64,000 bases of DNA from positions 43,378,645-43,442,644 of the forward strand of contig NC_088302.1 in assembly GCF_032854445.1 (NCBI RefSeq), read 5' to 3'. A model generated the notes under the pieces. It saw nothing but the letters and a program-made list of their open reading frames with translations. It was not told the DNA's origin and ran no database searches. Of this stretch, positions 1 through 11,170 are shown in pieces (the stretch's first letter is position 1; the number at the start of each line of letters is the position of its first letter). This stretch comes from Liolophura sinensis. Lineage: Eukaryota; Mollusca; Polyplacophora; Chitonida; Chitonidae. The position numbers and the translations under genes were made by a program.

Positions 1-45
1 TGAGTACAGCGTAAAACACCAATGAAATAAGTAAATAAATACATG
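1..45 (+). repeat. 3' tail of SINE-like family A
   Basis: The window opens with 'gagtacagcgtaaaacacc' followed by an AAATA-rich run. This is the 3' end of the dispersed repeat called family A here; fuller copies lie at 1476-1592 and 45950-46075. The copy is cut by the window edge. Positions 46-540 hold nothing I recognise. Confidence 0.6.
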
Positions 46-540
46 GAAATAAATTTTATCTAGGCTGCTGGTAACCGCATCTAATCGTCACCAGAGTCCG
101 ACATTCATATACCCGTCGTAAATATAAAATTGGATTCCATGCAGAATTTAAGAGTGAATGCGTTTAATGGAGTACATTTGACACACTGGTTTTTGACTTA
201 AAGACAGTAAAATCATCACATTTTATGTTGGATCGAAGAAGTGGGGATGAGATAGATGTATGTATAGATGATGATGTATAGGCCATATACAGGAATGTTA
301 CTGTCCAAATAAGGATAATTTCAAGATTGTAATTATCTGTGTTATCATAAAGTCGTCACGACAGGAGGCCTTGGTCAGCCTTGTGAAGATACCCGACCGA
401 ATAAGATGTACCATAATCAGGGTCTACCTGTTGTCTCCTCTAAATCCAAGGAAGGCTTATGAATTATTTCATCGTATCGCCAACATGGTCATACACTTTC
501 ATGTCAGCGCACATAAAATGGAATTTGTGAGAGTGAGTGA

Positions 541-870
541 GTGCGTGCGTGCTTAGGGTTTAACGTCCTGCTTAATTTTCTTCGACGACGAAGGAGTCCT
601 TCAAGCGTCTGTATGTGTAATGTGCCTCCTTGTTGCAGAACTGATTTCCACCTCTCTTTTATCTAGTGCTGCTTCACTGATACGACTTGCCGAAGGCAAG
701 CAAGTTGCCTCACCCGAGCCATTATACTGATGTTGCACTCGTTGCACTTCCTCTTAATGCTAGACGTCAAGCAGGAATCTGCACCTGCATCCTTTAAGGT
801 TTTAGGTGTGACCCCATCCAGGACGAAAGGTCTAGAAGTGAGTATTGTCACTTCTGGACTTTCATATAGA
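541..870 (+). repeat. Dispersed repeat family B, 5' part (degenerate)
   Basis: A stretch reading 'gcttagggtttaacgtcctg' followed by a 'gacgacgaaggagtcctt' segment matches the start of the repeat at 51885-52220 ('gcttggggtttaacgtc... tgacggcgagaa'). The later part of the family is not clearly retained here. Open frames through it are not supported as genes. From 871 to 1475 I see no gene, only a short TA-rich patch near 1062-1100. Confidence 0.4.
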
Positions 871-1475
871 ATGTCCATCGGGCTAATGACTTAATTGTAG
901 ACTAATGCCGGCGCTGATCCTGTGTAAATATATACTCACTCCCGTGTCAAGTAGGTATGTAGACAGATGTGTTGACGGGTGATAATCGTCTTCGGGTCAC
1001 CATGGAGTTGTCACATAGTGTAATCCAGCTATACATGACAGGCATTTCCCTCTGTTTGTACATATATATATATACACCGCTCTATATACGGTAATATATT
1101 ATAGTATTCCCAGAGGGGATAACTGGAGTAACTTTAAGCAAATGTTTTTTTTTTAAAGTGTAATAATCGTTAGAACTACCCAAAGAAAGACAGGTGTCTT
1201 AAACAGGGCTGAGAAGTGATCGCTATGTCAAACGATACCTAGCCGAACCTTCCCATTCTCTGAAAGGGAATTTTCAACATTCTGACTGGCTTCTGTTGTA
1301 AGTGATTTGCAGTGTCTTCTTATATATGTGGTATTTACACATGTTCGCTGGAAACCAGTTGCCTTTCACTAATATGACATATATACCGCTTCTGAACTTC
1401 GCCAGGAACTTCCTAAATGTAAGTGATTTACTTTGGGCACTCCGTTATCTTTCATCCATACAACTGGCGTCGATT

Positions 1476-1592
1476 GTATTAGGGTTTCCGCCGGGCTCTG
1501 CCTGGTTTCCTCCCACCATAATGCTGGTCGCCGTCGTATAAGTGAAATATTCTTGAGTACAGCATAACAAAACACCAATCAATCAATCAAAT
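1476..1592 (+). repeat. SINE-like family A copy
   Basis: This is one of the clearest copies of family A. It carries the core 'cctcccaccataatgctgg', then 'gccgtcgtataagtgaaata', 'ttgagtacagc' and a final 'caatcaatcaatcaa' tail. The same modules in the same order recur at 45950-46075 and 60765-60895 (+), and reversed at 7604-7722 and 58838-58960. The positions from 1593 to 2340 hold no recognisable feature. Confidence 0.75.
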
Positions 1593-2379
1593 CGATTGTA
1601 TCATGAAAACACTGCGAGTAGGCCGTTATATAACATCCAAATGAAGAAAAAAATAAATAAATAAAGAAAGAGAATGGAAACAGTCGAAAGATAAAAAGAT
1701 TGCCGTTCAAGAAAACGACAAGCGGCAAATTTTGTAGGATCAGACCCAGAACTGGATTTGAAGCCTTACCTGGTGAAATCCATGGTACTAAGACGAATGT
1801 GATCAGTAGAAGGCGGCCGCCTGACATGATTCAGTAGTAGGGTCTATTTCATCTTGTCCCTGTGTTTATCAAAAGTGCCCTGTATAACCCCCTGTGGTTC
1901 CCATAACAGAAGTCTATGCTCCCTTTTTTAGCTGTTACGTGTCAAACCATCCCGTGACAGTTCAGCCATACATATGACAAGTGCCTGTGTCGCCGCCCTA
2001 ACACGGCACCTCCGATATCAGTACCTATCATATGTTTTTCACTAAGTCACCTGCCTATACAAACACAGCTAACGGATATATTATACTCTTACTTGGACGC
2101 GGTCCAAGACATTCTAAACAGAAGATAAGAAAGACTTTCATTGCTTACAGTGCCTGTTAGATCTGTTCAGGCGTTCCTAGACGCCTTTAAAGGAACAGGG
2201 TATGGCCTGCATTAAGATCTAACCCGGCGATTCGGACGGCTCGGAGGAACCTCTTGAGGTTTGGGAGACGTTATCTGCTTTCACTGGTCACTACCAGGTA
2301 CTAAATACGCATATTTAACATCGTTAAGGATACACTTAATGGGACTTTGGGATTCGCGCCGACCGTCAACAAAAGCTCA

Positions 2380-2515
2380 AAAACGCATTGTTGGTTTGCC
2401 TCCAAACTATGAAAGAGGTTTGTGAGGTAGGTCCTACCAGACTACTTCCACCCATAAACCTCACGGCTGCCATCTTTAAGTGTGACATTCTTGAGCACAA
2501 AGTTAAACACCAAGA
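2380..2515 (+). repeat. Degenerate SINE-like family A copy
   Basis: The modules 'tgaggtaggtcctac', 'cacccataaacctcacggct', 'cttgagcacaaagttaaacacc' correspond in order to the family A body and tail, with many changes. The 'aggtaggtcct' module links this family to the 50-bp minisatellite at 8591-9117. From 2516 to 2964 there is only AT-rich sequence. Confidence 0.5.
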
Positions 2516-2964
2516 AGTCATGCATGCAGCAAATTTTTTACGATTTCATAATTTTTTATTTTAAAGGGGACCCAACTGTTAAACTCTGAGCCCCGGCAAT
2601 TGTTAAACTGGGAATCCCGACTTTTGAAGTTTTAATTATCTATATTTTTTCGATCACTTTTGCAGCTCCATACTCTTTTGACCCCACCTCTCCAGGCACC
2701 ATTTGATTTTGAATGACAGAAAACTCGTCTATACGGCAATCTAGAGCGCATGCAATAGACTTTTAAACTCAGCCCCTCCCCTCCACTTTCAATTTTCTTC
2801 TAAGTGAATTGTTTCACCATGTCTCTCTTACTGCTCTGTACTCTTAAAACCCCATATCTTGTTGCTCTAACTTTGAATCGCTGATAAATAGTTCATGCCA
2901 ATCTATTGTGTCGGAACGTACTCCCCCCAAAAAATCTGTTAAAGTTAACAGAAAGCCTGTTGCC

Positions 2965-3119
2965 TGAGTGAAGCTAGAATGTATTACAACTGATTATGTT
3001 AAATATGACACACATATTCTATTCATTCAACTTGAAGTTGCTATTAGACTAACAGAATATTATGTTGAACATTACAGAATACTGTGTTACAATAGCAGAA
3101 TATATTCTAGCTTCACTCA
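2965..3119. mobile_element. MITE-like element with 16-bp perfect terminal inverted repeats
   Basis: The 16-mer tgagtgaagctagaat at 2965-2980 is repeated as its exact reverse complement at 3104-3119. It encloses a 155-bp AT-rich interval without coding potential. Size and symmetry fit a miniature inverted-repeat element. No clear target-site duplication is visible in the flanks, so a chance or foldback origin remains possible. Confidence 0.5.
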
Positions 3120-3149
3120 AGATAATAAAGACGCACAGCGTAGAGAGTG

Positions 3150-3235
3150 AAACCAGAGCAGCGACGTGATAGTGTGATACCTTGCAAATGGTCACACGTA
3201 ACCGATGCGACGGTAACACGTAATCAGACAGAAGA
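3150..3235 (+). repeat. Dispersed repeat family C, fragment
   Basis: The run 'accagagcagcgacg' followed by 'aaatggtcacacgtaacc' also occurs at 31256-31470 and 58334-58510, so this is a third, shorter copy of a dispersed family. From 3236 to 5216 I see no gene or structured repeat; the sequence is AT-rich with a short C-run near 4442-4465. Confidence 0.5.
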
Positions 3236-5216
3236 CGTCTTGTTAAAACTAACAGATTAAATTTAGAGTGTAAGGGGCCTATTCTGCCTCTGGACCCTTA
3301 CCTTATGTGAAACGCGGGACGCCGACCTCTAATTTCGGAGCTCCGAATTTTAATCTTGTATATACACCACCACACCCATCGCCCACATTTTAAAAATCTT
3401 TTAATTTCTTGCATAACGTCACTTTTTCAGCTCTGTACAGTACTCGTCCGCTTATAATGGGCCGTTGTAGTTCGGTTCCCCATTATTAATTTCCTCCTGA
3501 CGCCAATGCCCAGGTTAATAATCACAAAACTACTTTCTAAAACAACACCAAAGAATTAAGAAGTTTAAAAAGTAAGAAATTTGAACGGATTCGAAGAGTT
3601 TTCAATGATGACGGAAAGACGTAAGGAATGTCATAAGCGACGAAACCAAATCATTGTTAAAATGGTCTACCATGTTAGTTCATAAGTTGCTGTTAATTAA
3701 AATATCTATCAGTTACACTTTAATTGCAACTATTGCTGACTGGATTACGTTAATAAATAATACATCAGCTGTGATTGTCTTCCACTGCCTTTTTTGCGTA
3801 AACGCCGCTAAAGTTAATTGTATATTCAAGTAGTCATGTTGAAGGTATTTACGAATTTATGCAGACGGCAGACTAGCTGACTTGTGATTAGCTTTAAGTC
3901 TGGAGCTTTGTCAAGTGCCTGGTTATGTGCAGTGGATTCCCCTCAGACAGGGCAGACAACCCAGTTTCCTTTCCGACAGCTGTATAAATTAAGTGAAGTA
4001 CTCCTGAATTGATGTAAATATGCCAATTAATTCAATAAGCAAATATAAAGTATAAGGCTGTTAGCCTTGTTTTCATTTATGTGCTATTCAGTTTGTTTCG
4101 AAAAAGATGGACCATAAATGATCAAAATATGTAATCATTGATTCTGATGATAGAAACAAAGGAAACTAGCAAGCATGACATACAGATAAAAGCTAGAGCA
4201 TTGTGCGGTGGCCGGAGGTTGAGTTGGCGATGTACTCATTCAGCAAGTGGGGGCCGGCAGACCAGGCTTTAAAATCTGCCTGAGACCAAAATAGTGATCT
4301 TGATACGCTTGACACGTGCTGTTTACAAGGATATGACTGAAACGTACACTTGTTGACCCAGTGTCACTGGAGCGTCATACCATGGACTAGTATGCCGATC
4401 AAAACCATGTAGTCATTGAAAGATCAATAGATCGAGGCAATCTCTCCCCCCCCCCACCCCCGCCCATACCACATATTTGTACATTTGAGATTAGAGATTT
4501 ATGACTTTAAAACTGATGTGATTTAGCTGATTGGTGTTAAACTCCACAGTGAAGAATAATTCACACGACGGAGGTCAGATGTATGGGTGTAGGTAACCTG
4601 AATAAACCACTGAATTTTGCTAAGCAGCTAAGGAACTTACGCACAGGTGATATCTAGATTTTCACACGCAGCGCGGCCGCAGTAATATTTACATGTCGTA
4701 TTTGTAGAAGGCAGTTAAATGCATGATCTTCTGTCAGCTGTTTAAATAATAACACCAATTAACGTAGCGGTGAGGTGTGGAAAAACCTGCTCTGCATAAA
4801 ATCTATTGAACCTGCTGTCTGAAAAGTCATGGGCCTACAATTTGCAGCTAACTATCCACGTAATCAGGAAATTGGGTGAAATAGAACTTTATTTTCTACA
4901 TGAATTCAAGGCAAAGGAGAAAATTCACGGAAAATGAACGAAGAACACAATTGGCAAAAGTGGCTACCGTTGACCATGCTGACCAAGGCATGTCGAGCCC
5001 GATGGAGACTTGGGCGGAACACAATGCTTTAACGTAAGCCTACCAAGTGTCTGGTCTAGCCGACCTCAAAAGTGTTTCGCTAAACTGTATCTGATCTTCC
5101 AAAGCGAACTTCGTTCTGTGTCGGAACATATCACTGCCATATGATGTGAAACATGGAAATATATATGAAAAAATTGAGTTGTTTGGAAAAAACTGTTGAG
5201 CATATGGGTCTTGACA

Positions 5217-5670
5217 TTACCTGAATTCATGAACATTCAATGGCCAAATCCACGGAAAAATTGAACGTGAAACATATGAGCAAATTAAAATAGATTTGTA
5301 GGAAAGAAAGAGGAACTTGATTGTCAAAGGCATTTCTGGCAAACTTAGTGAAGGGATAGCGCTTACAGACAAAAAAGTAAGAGACACACCGAAATAGGAT
5401 AGACTGACTGCAGATAATATATTATTGCAGGCTGTACACAGGCTACCAGCGGACCTGACGGGAAGAACAATATAATTGTGCGGTTTGTCCAACTGAGTGA
5501 CAGAGAGCGTGTGTTAGCGGCAGCAGGAAGGCTGAACAGGGGGACTAGCTATAATGCTGTCCCCGATCTACCGCCAGTACTCTCAAAATTACGGTATGAA
5601 CTGACTCAAAAATTACGAAACATCCCTTTATTACCATCAAATCCCATGTCAAGCGATGAACAGGATTGTT
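5217..5670 (+). pseudogene. Remnant of LINE ORF1-like RNA-binding protein
   Basis: On the plus strand a broken reading frame runs from about 5230 to 5640. It contains pieces such as 'NLIVKGISGKLSEG', 'LQAVHRLPADLTGRNN', 'IIVRFVQLSDRERVLAAAG' and 'LPPVLSKLRYELTQKLRN'. The order (a V/I-x-G-I strand, a 'HRLP..GR...I.V.F....DR..VL' block, then a helix) is that of the RRM-like and C-terminal parts of L1-type ORF1 proteins and their relatives in invertebrate LINEs. In-frame stops near 5300 and 5397 show decay. The open stretch 5478-5804 is its longest piece. The family call is from motif memory; no reverse transcriptase is seen next to it. From 5671 to 6690 nothing else is recognised. Confidence 0.5.
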
Positions 5671-6689
5671 TGAAAATAAGTTGCTGGAGTGTATGTGTGA
5701 CAACATGTAGGGGCATGTCAGTTCTTGGGTCAGGTGTAATTCGTGTTTTATCATACCCAGCTAGCAGGGCTTGTTACGTCACTAAACCAGATCAGGTTTT
5801 GTAAGCATCCTGCACTTTACAAGCCCAAGTCAGCTTGGATACAGTACATGGGGGCATTTTGCTATGTAAAGCTCAACTAATCTTCTTGATTTTAGTGTTC
5901 ACGCACTGTTAAACAATGTTACGAAACTTTGAAATGCTTAGTACGTTTTCACGAAGACTAGCTGACGGCGTCCTAAATTTCGACGGAGAAGACAGATTTA
6001 ATCACAGGTCAATATTATTTTATATATAAATTAATATGAATATGATGATGATAGTTATTAATTATGACATATTTATTCAATTATGGATTCTTATTTATTC
6101 AGTCTCTGACGGCATGTAATGGTAATCGACTATTTTAAATAAGATTAGATATCACCAAGATCGGGATACAATACAATGTAAACGTAATTTTTTGTACATT
6201 TGAGGGAATGCATCAGTAATTTTGGGTTTAACTACTTTAAATTTTTAATGTGAACAAGTGACGTGACACCTTTGCCTATACCATCGCGTCTATCAAGAAT
6301 TTACTATTCTCGATAAAACTACATATATTCCTATCAAATGGTATAATAGTGTAACATATAATGGTATATGTTGTTGAAAACAGCAAGTTATATATTAACC
6401 AATCTCACAATGAGCAGACAAAATGAAATGTGTATGTGTTAACAAAACACATTTAATATGCTATGTGTTTTTTATTACACATTGCCTAATTTTTTCTCTC
6501 AGTCTTTTTTTAATTTTAAACGATTTGTCTAATTTGAGCTATGTTAATCAAATACATGTATGCATGGTGTGTTTGTGGCTAACTACTGTGATTTAGTACA
6601 TTTCAAGTGTATCCGTGTGTCCAGGTGTGAACCGAATTCCTTTTCGACCCTCTTCTTAACCCTTTTGGTTTCTCTGGGCATAACGTGGC

Positions 6690-6950
6690 GTGCGATATTC
6701 AGCAATATAGAGCAATGGTGGGGTTAGGGTACATATACGGTGTCTTTTGTGGCAGGGTGAGTCAACGCTGCCAAAATGCCGCCGCCACTGATGCATCACG
6801 CCAAAGACACCAGACCAGTCACATTATTCTGACACCGGGTCAACCAGTCCTGTTTCTTTGCTCTAACCTCTCAGTGCTGAGCGCCAAGCGAAGCAGCGAC
6901 AAGTACCAATTTTGCAGTCTTTGGTTTGACCCCACTCGGTAGGCCTAAAT
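6690..6950 (+). repeat. Dispersed repeat family B copy
   Basis: Modules 'gggtgagtcaacgctgccaa', 'gacaccgggtcaaccagtcc', 'ctttgctctaacctctcagt', 'gctgagcgccaagcgaagca' and 'tttggtttgacccca' recur in order at 21590-21815 and 51885-52220. The family looks like a non-autonomous retroelement. The open frame at 6685-6942 follows from the repeat and is not a gene. 6951-7600 shows nothing I recognise. Confidence 0.65.
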
Positions 6951-7603
6951 ATGTGTTGAAGATGTTTAAGGATTTATTATGTACTGAGTAATAATAATTG
7001 AGGGAATTGTATGTATATATGTACATAGTTTAATGGTGGACGTAATAATTGTGGCAAGATTCATCATAATGGCAAACTTTGCTCTGGGGAAAGGGCCATT
7101 TAAACAACGATTAATTCTTCATACAGCAAAGTATTCGGATTGCCTGTGTAGAAAAGTAGAGAGGGGAGACAACTATGTATCGCTTTAAATTCTTATATGC
7201 ACAGTACTGATTGCTTCGCTTCCCTTTGTCTTCAAGCTATAGTCAACGGTACGTAACGTCATCTACATTTTCTTTCAACAGACAGTTGATTTTAAAAGTA
7301 ATTCATTCAGGTCCATGAACTGTTGGTTGGTCTGTTTAGAGCTGCACAAATACACTGTACAGTTTTGAGTAAAACTATCTAAAACAAAAAATGGAAAACG
7401 CCCAAGTAGTTGTAGTTTTGGTTCAAAGCCTACCGTAAGCAATCTAACCCGATATCTGGCCGTACTACTCTGTCCCTTGGACAAATATTACGTATTAACT
7501 GAGGACCTGATTTTTTTTTATTTTGGGGCACCTAGCACCTAGGACAGGTTCATGTAAAGAGGAGCGGTGTTTTTTTTATAAAGGAGCAATTTTTTATTAT
7601 ATG

Positions 7604-7722
7604 ATTGGTGTTTACTTACACCGTACTTATTTCAATTATACGACGGCGGCCAGCATTATGGTGGGCAGAAACCGGGTAGAGCCCTGGAGAAACCCACGAT
7701 CATCCGCAGTTGTAAAACTGGC
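7604..7722 (-). repeat. SINE-like family A copy, reverse orientation
   Basis: The plus strand reads 'gattggtgtttacttacacc', then 'tatacgacggcggccagcat', 'tatggtgggcagaaaccggg' and 'cccacgatcatccgc', which is the reverse of the family A tail and body. The overlapping 115-residue open frame is a by-product. The stretch 7723-8470 contains no gene I can support. Confidence 0.75.
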
Positions 7723-8473
7723 CACTGGCATCACAACATTACCCCCAGTTCTTGTGTTGGGCTGTTATGCAGAAAGCATAATTCTTCTATGTGGAAGATC
7801 CCTACAACCAGATTATGAACTGAACCTGGGTATGTTACTTACGAGTCGGGCGCGCTACTCGCTGCAATAACGTTGTGCACGTACTGCAGTGGTTGATTGG
7901 TATTCATATTGCGATCCTGAATTTACTCTAAGATAGCGAACATCGTAATAGATCATGGACTCGGCGCAAAGATCCAGCTGATTGAGCCGGCTGTGGAGGG
8001 AACTCCATTGGCACGGACATTTGTGGTTATCGCGAACATCGATTTTATCTTAACTAGATTTGGAAGCTTTGAAAAGATGTGCCTTCTGTGGACACACATT
8101 GTTATGTCACTGTTAACCATAAAGTCGTCCAAAAACAATGATGTCACTCAAAGGATATCTATGGCATTTTGAACCGAAAAAGTCACTTCAAACGTCAAAA
8201 CCCAAATAGGGTGAACGAGTGCTCAAATGGGTGTTTTAAAATACAACAGACAGTGTATTGTCTGATATACATGCATGCTCTTAACGATTGTTTGTCATCA
8301 AACAGAGAAGATTTTAGCTGGGACAGGCAAATTAAAAATCAAGTTCCGGTTGATTTGGCTGCGACCTTAAATGAAGACGTTTGTCTTAAATATCTGTTAT
8401 GGGCGGTGCACAGTTCTCAGGACGCTCTGCTCGGTGCCCTGTTTAAACTTGATCGCCGTTGTATCAATGAAAT

Positions 8474-8590
8474 ATGGTCCCTCGCTGGCTCAGACGTTTA
8501 AAGGGCTGGCTAACCGCGACTACCAGGCTCTGGACCAGTAACGTCACAAGTTCGAATCCCGCTCTAGCTGGTTTGGCTGTGGTTGTAAGT
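8474..8590 (+). repeat. tRNA-derived SINE head (A- and B-box-like)
   Basis: The segment has an A-box-like 'tggctcagacg' at about 8484 and a B-box-like 'agttcgaatcc' at about 8550, the internal RNA polymerase III promoter pattern. The box spacing is wider than in most functional tRNAs and no clean cloverleaf is apparent, so this is read as the tRNA-like head of a SINE and not as a tRNA gene. It leads straight into the 50-bp minisatellite. Confidence 0.5.
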
Positions 8591-9117
8591 CAGGAGGTGT
8601 GTCAGGTAGGTCCTGACGAAAGGCGGTCTCCGGTTTCCCTCAGGAGGTGTGTCTGGTAGGACTTGACGAAAAGCAGTTTCCGGTTTCCCTCAGGAGGTGT
8701 GTCAGGGGGGTCTTGACGAAAGGCGGTCTCTGGCTTCCCTCTGGAGGTGTGTCTGGTAGATCCTGACGAAAGGCGGTTTCCGGTTTCCCTCAGGAGGTGT
8801 GTCAGGGGGGTCTTGACGAAAGGCGGTGTTCGGTTTCCCTCAGGAGGTATGCCAGGTAGGTCCTGACGAAAGGCGGTCTCCGGTTTCCCTGAGGAGGTGT
8901 GTCAGGGTGGTCTTGACGAAAGGCGGTCTCCGGTTTCCCTCAGGAGGTGTGTCAGGTAGATCCTGACGAAAGGCGGTATCTCTCAGGAGGTGTGCCTGAC
9001 GAAAGGCGGTCTCCGGTTTCCCTCAGGAGGTGTGTCAGGTAGGTCCTGACGAAAGGCGGTATCTCTCAGGAGGTGTGCCAGGTAGGTCCTGACGAAAGGC
9101 GGTCTCCGGTTTCCCTC
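8591..9117 (+). repeat. 50-bp minisatellite, about 11 copies
   Basis: Units begin at 8591, 8641, 8691, 8741, 8791, 8841, 8891 and 8941, exactly 50 bp apart, each starting near 'caggaggtgtgtcaggtagg' and ending near 'cggtctccggtttccct'. Three more, partly shortened, units follow to 9117. Units alternate between 'caggtaggtcctgacg' and 'caggggggtcttgacg' types, hinting at a 100-bp higher-order period. The unit corresponds to the body of the SINE whose head lies just upstream. From 9118 to 10614 no gene or further repeat is recognised. Confidence 0.9.
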
Positions 9118-10620
9118 ACCCATAATTTCATTGCTGCTTAACTGCATCACTTACAAGATGCCTGTCATTTTGATGGGTAGAAGAAACCTGTGAAAACCAC
9201 CCACCTTTGGCATGTTAATGACAACTGGTTTTCAACGAACGCTTTCCATCTCTGGGGAATCTACAAATCCCATATCCAGTGTCAGGTTTGAACCCACACC
9301 TCGTGTGTCCTAGACAATGAAAGACGTTCCGTTTTGAAAATGACAGTTACAGCTGACAGCACTCAGGATTCACATTCGGTCACCCATTCAAGTACTGACC
9401 GAACTCGACGTTGCTTAACTTCGTCAAGATTTAAGGAAAATATTCCTGGTTACGGTGTTAAACAGTAATTATTTAAAATTAAAAACACGATCTGACGACT
9501 CCATCTTCCAGAATGCAGCTCTATGCTTCAACAAGAAAGTTGTAAAGTTATTTTTGTGTGACTTTTATATGACAGGAGGGCACATCGTAAGCTACGTATT
9601 AAACATAGAAACCAACCATTTCATGTAACTTTTAACGGTGAACATTCATATAGCCTACACTGGTGGGGTTTTGTCAGACAACGGCGGTTTCATGCACATA
9701 AGAACTGACCTCAGGTTATCTACATGTATGTCTGATGTGAGAAGTATATGATGAAACAATGAAAACATGCCGCAGGACTGACAGTTGACCGAATGCCGTT
9801 CAGATGCACAGCAGACCACAGCATGTGGTTACTGGTTACCGGATGGAAGGGCATAAATAACGTCGCCTGTCAACAAAACTCTCGCTGCTTATCCACGATT
9901 CCGACAGTGTCCGTCCGACCACAGAACGCGTGATCCTCACCACATGTGTCGACTTCTTTAGTCTCCTGTGCGTTATGTGACAGGTGTCTCTACCAAACCA
10001 GTGATGTTGTCTTCATAGTTATACAACGGTTTGTTAACTTGCTGCACATTGTTGTGGCGAGCTAGCTGTCGTTGATTCATGCATTAACATCTACATCCAT
10101 TTGCGCTGAAGCCTGACTTCAGTCATCATCCATATTGCAGATAGACACATACATCATGATCTCAGCTACAGATGTTACAGACCTACAACAGCTTTGAGTA
10201 ACGGTTCCCAGGCAGGAACCTGTGACAGAGCTAAACGGTTTTTTGCCAACAGGCACTCCTAACAGCCCTTGTAGCCTGTGAAGCTCTTCAGGGGATACCT
10301 AAGCCTCCGTGAACGCGATCATAAATCGCAGTTTTTATGTGCCGGTAAACATATGATGTGACACGGCTGTAACAGAGCAACAGGAAGAAAAAGTATTCTA
10401 AAGCGACAAACACAAAAAATCGTGCTGCATGTATAACCCAGGTTCGCTTTATTTTCATCTGATATAGTACGTAGGTTGTCATTGCTATAGATCTTCACAG
10501 TTAACAATCTGGTACAATCACAGAGCGCAGAGTGAGCACTGAAATATAATACAAATAAGATGATATAGAAGATGATGAAGAATGGTAATAATATCTTTTT
10601 GATTTGTGTTTAGCATCGTG

Positions 10621-10680
10621 AGTAGTATAATATGTTGCAAACGTGTCTCATTGAAGAGGATAAATTGAGGAGGATCAGGT
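10621..10680 (+). repeat. Left terminal inverted repeat of the Polinton
   Basis: Sixty bases beginning AGTAGTATAATATG and ending GGAGGATCAGGT match the reverse complement of 17789-17848 at 56 of 60 positions; all four differences are transitions. The match stops abruptly at both sides. Polinton repeats are usually longer, so the inner part was probably lost by deletion or divergence. Confidence 0.93.
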
Positions 10681-10699
10681 GTGTCGTTCAGCCCGCGCT

Positions 10700-11170
10700 C
10701 TCATGAGCCACGGACCAATGGGTGAGCTCCATTTCGTTCGCGTCCAAAAAATAGCCAATGGGTGAGCTCCACTTCGTTCGCGTCAAAACTGATGTCATGC
10801 GCGATAGCAGCTCCTTCAGCTCCAATTCGCGCGAAAACTGATCCATTGGTGAACTCCATTCGCACCAAAACGTCGGCTTGTAAAGTTGGGTTGAGCATCT
10901 CCTTCAGCTCCATTTCGCGCCAAAACTGATTTAACGCGCGAGAGCAGGTCCTTAAGTGAGGAGGCAATGGCACGGAATACCTGACATTTGTCAAATCATG
11001 AAGAATCGATAAACAAATAAATATATGGAATAATCATAGAATAACCATCACGACTGACATGTTGCAGAACGTACGTCACGCGATGCGCGCCAACAGACCA
11101 ATGAGCGCAGCTCCTTCGGCTCTTTCGCGCCAAAACTGACTAATGGGTGAGCTCCATTTCGCGCCACATA
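10700..11170. promoter_or_regulatory. Array of E2F-like and CCAAT motifs at the Polinton left end
   Basis: Just inside the left terminal repeat are four E2F-like sites: ATTCGCGCGAAAA (10825-10837), TTTCGCGCCAAAA (10913-10925 and 11123-11135) and TTTCGCGCCACA (11157-11168). There are also CCAAT boxes at 10715, 10755, 10822 and 11098. They sit in an irregular repeat of the phrase 'atgggtgagctccatttcg'. E2F sites paired with CCAAT boxes are known from cell-cycle genes and DNA-virus early promoters. Whether these act as a promoter or origin is inference. Open frames through the array (10701-10994) are not genes. Confidence 0.45.

Noticed and set aside
8474-8590. Functional tRNA gene
   Set aside because: A- and B-box-like motifs are present, but the spacing is too wide and no acceptor or anticodon stem could be paired; it is a SINE head.
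10701-10994. 97-residue minus-strand gene at the Polinton left end
   Set aside because: It lies across the E2F/CCAAT repeat array, resembles no Polinton protein and changes with the repeat pattern.
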